Below, piece by piece: positions 63,454 to 64,000 of a stretch of 64,000 nt of DNA. Each line of letters begins with the position of its first letter. The stretch's first letter is position 1. The stretch lies in NCBI GenBank assembly GCA_964517605.1, contig CAZFCE010000007.1, forward strand, positions 62,001 to 126,000, written 5' to 3'. The stretch is from J095 sp964517605 (lineage in GTDB: Bacteria > Chloroflexota > Anaerolineae > 4572-78 > J111). The position numbers and the translations under genes were made by a program. The notes under the pieces are model-generated. The model saw only the letters and a list, made by a program, of their open reading frames with translations. It was not told the DNA's origin and searched no databases.

Positions 63454-64000
63454 ATGTCAACTTACAAGACAACCCCCTCGTCAATAAAATTTTCCTGGCA
63501 ACTTTCGGCCTTAACGCTCGTTGCGGCAGTGGTGTGGTATCTGCTGTATGGCCAACTACAAACTGCTGCCAACTGGCTGACCTTCACCCTGTTTGGGCTG
63601 ATACCCGGCACCCATCTGGCCGACTCGATGAGCTTCTTTTTATATGACGTGCCAAAAATTCTCATGTTGCTGAGCGGAATGATTTTTCTGGTTACGCTGC
63701 TTCGCTCTTTCTTTAGCCCTGAACAGACTCGTGCTTTATTGGGCGGTAAACGTGAGGGCTTGGGTAATATTTTGGCCGCCGGGTTGGGGGTGCTAACTCC
63801 GTTTTGTTCTTGTTCTGCCGTGCCTCTTTTTATTGGTTTTGTTGAAAGCGGTATTCCATTGGGCGTAACCTTTTCTTTTCTGGTGGCTGCGCCAATGGTT
63901 AACGAGGTAGCTCTGGCCATGTTATTTGGCACATTTGGCTGGAAAATTGCCGGGTTGTACCTGGCAACGGGCTTGGTGGTGGCGATTGTCAGCGGAATGG
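63454..64000 (+). CDS. ArsP-like / UPF0718 (DUF318) permease, 3' end cut by window
   Basis: The frame is open from ATG 63454 (AAAGGA upstream) to the window edge, giving 182 residues. The visible part has several membrane helices and the family signature TPFCSCSAVPLFIGFVESGI followed by FLVAAPMVNEVALA. This is typical of DUF318 permeases, some of which (ArsP) export trivalent organoarsenicals. The CSC pair is the expected thiol-binding element. Together with the ArsR repressor and the thioredoxin-like gene it gives a metalloid or thiol-reactive efflux theme. The remaining half lies outside the window. Confidence 0.9.
   Translation, partial: MSTYKTTPSSIKFSWQLSALTLVAAVVWYLLYGQLQTAANWLTFTLFGLIPGTHLADSMSFFLYDVPKILMLLSGMIFLVTLLRSFFSPEQTRALLGGKREGLGNILAAGLGVLTPFCSCSAVPLFIGFVESGIPLGVTFSFLVAAPMVNEVALAMLFGTFGWKIAGLYLATGLVVAIVSGM

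Noticed and set aside
1..64000. tRNA, rRNA, insertion sequences or prophage genes
   Set aside because: I found no cloverleaf with a T-arm signature, no rRNA segment, and no transposase, integrase or phage structural gene.

Overview
The window reads as one contiguous piece of a bacterial chromosome, interrupted by a single 100-base run of N. It has dense protein genes, many overlapping by 4 or 8 bases, classic Shine-Dalgarno sites and sigma70-type promoters. The combination of a rod-shape and Min cluster, a glutaminyl-tRNA synthetase next to GltX, an orphan short Flp pilin, proteins with Pro-Thr linkers and DUF11 or TolB-like domains, and a pan-type leader upstream of panB fits Chloroflexota of the Anaerolineae kind. 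That assignment is inference; no rRNA or tRNA gene is present to anchor it. No prophage, insertion sequence or CRISPR array was seen.

Layout. 1-6.5 kb: cell-wall elongation and division-site genes (mreD, mrdA, minCDE, rodA). 6.5-13.2 kb: gltX, glnS, a membrane-anchored DsbA-like protein, a 48-residue Flp pilin and a YyaL-like thioredoxin-domain protein. 13.2-18 kb: a 21-bp tandem array, a double-FHA protein, a formylglycine-generating-enzyme-like protein, a secreted DUF11 protein and an unknown coiled-coil protein. 18-23.3 kb: pantothenate and CoA genes (panB-panE-panC-coaX, then coaBC) on the minus strand. They are split by a palindromic 21-bp array that holds the assembly gap, and are led by a pan-like RNA plus terminator. 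23.3-31.7 kb: a chemoreceptor, then the branched-chain amino acid genes leuA, ilvC, ilvN and ilvB, with a Val/Leu/Ile-rich leader peptide and an attenuator in front of ilvB. 31.7-45 kb: pheA-aroF, citrate synthase, two glycosidase-like envelope proteins, a degenerate PD-(D/E)XK protein, proB, a decarboxylating dehydrogenase, a phosphatase and fructosamine-kinase pair, a TPR lipoprotein and an FmdB-type zinc ribbon.

45-51 kb holds a two-component system followed by five unrecognised envelope proteins (four TM-anchored coiled-coil proteins and one lipoprotein). The same 11-bp-spaced direct repeat lies before the response regulator and before one of the coiled-coil genes. 51-64 kb is rich in redox and metal proteins: a chemoreceptor fused to a V4R-like domain, ApbE, a glutaredoxin-like PDO, an ECF sigma with a zinc anti-sigma, DUF302, a NapH-like iron-sulfur membrane protein, and then an ArsR-controlled run. 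That run holds GAPDH, a lipoyl H-protein, two DGC zinc proteins, OsmC, an AroE-like oxidoreductase with altered substrate residues, a TIGR00412 thioredoxin and the start of an ArsP-like permease. The two most promising undescribed systems are the two-component and coiled-coil cluster (45.2-50.8 kb) and the ArsR-DGC-lipoyl-thioredoxin-permease cluster (58.4-64 kb). The clearest regulatory finding is the ilv attenuator.
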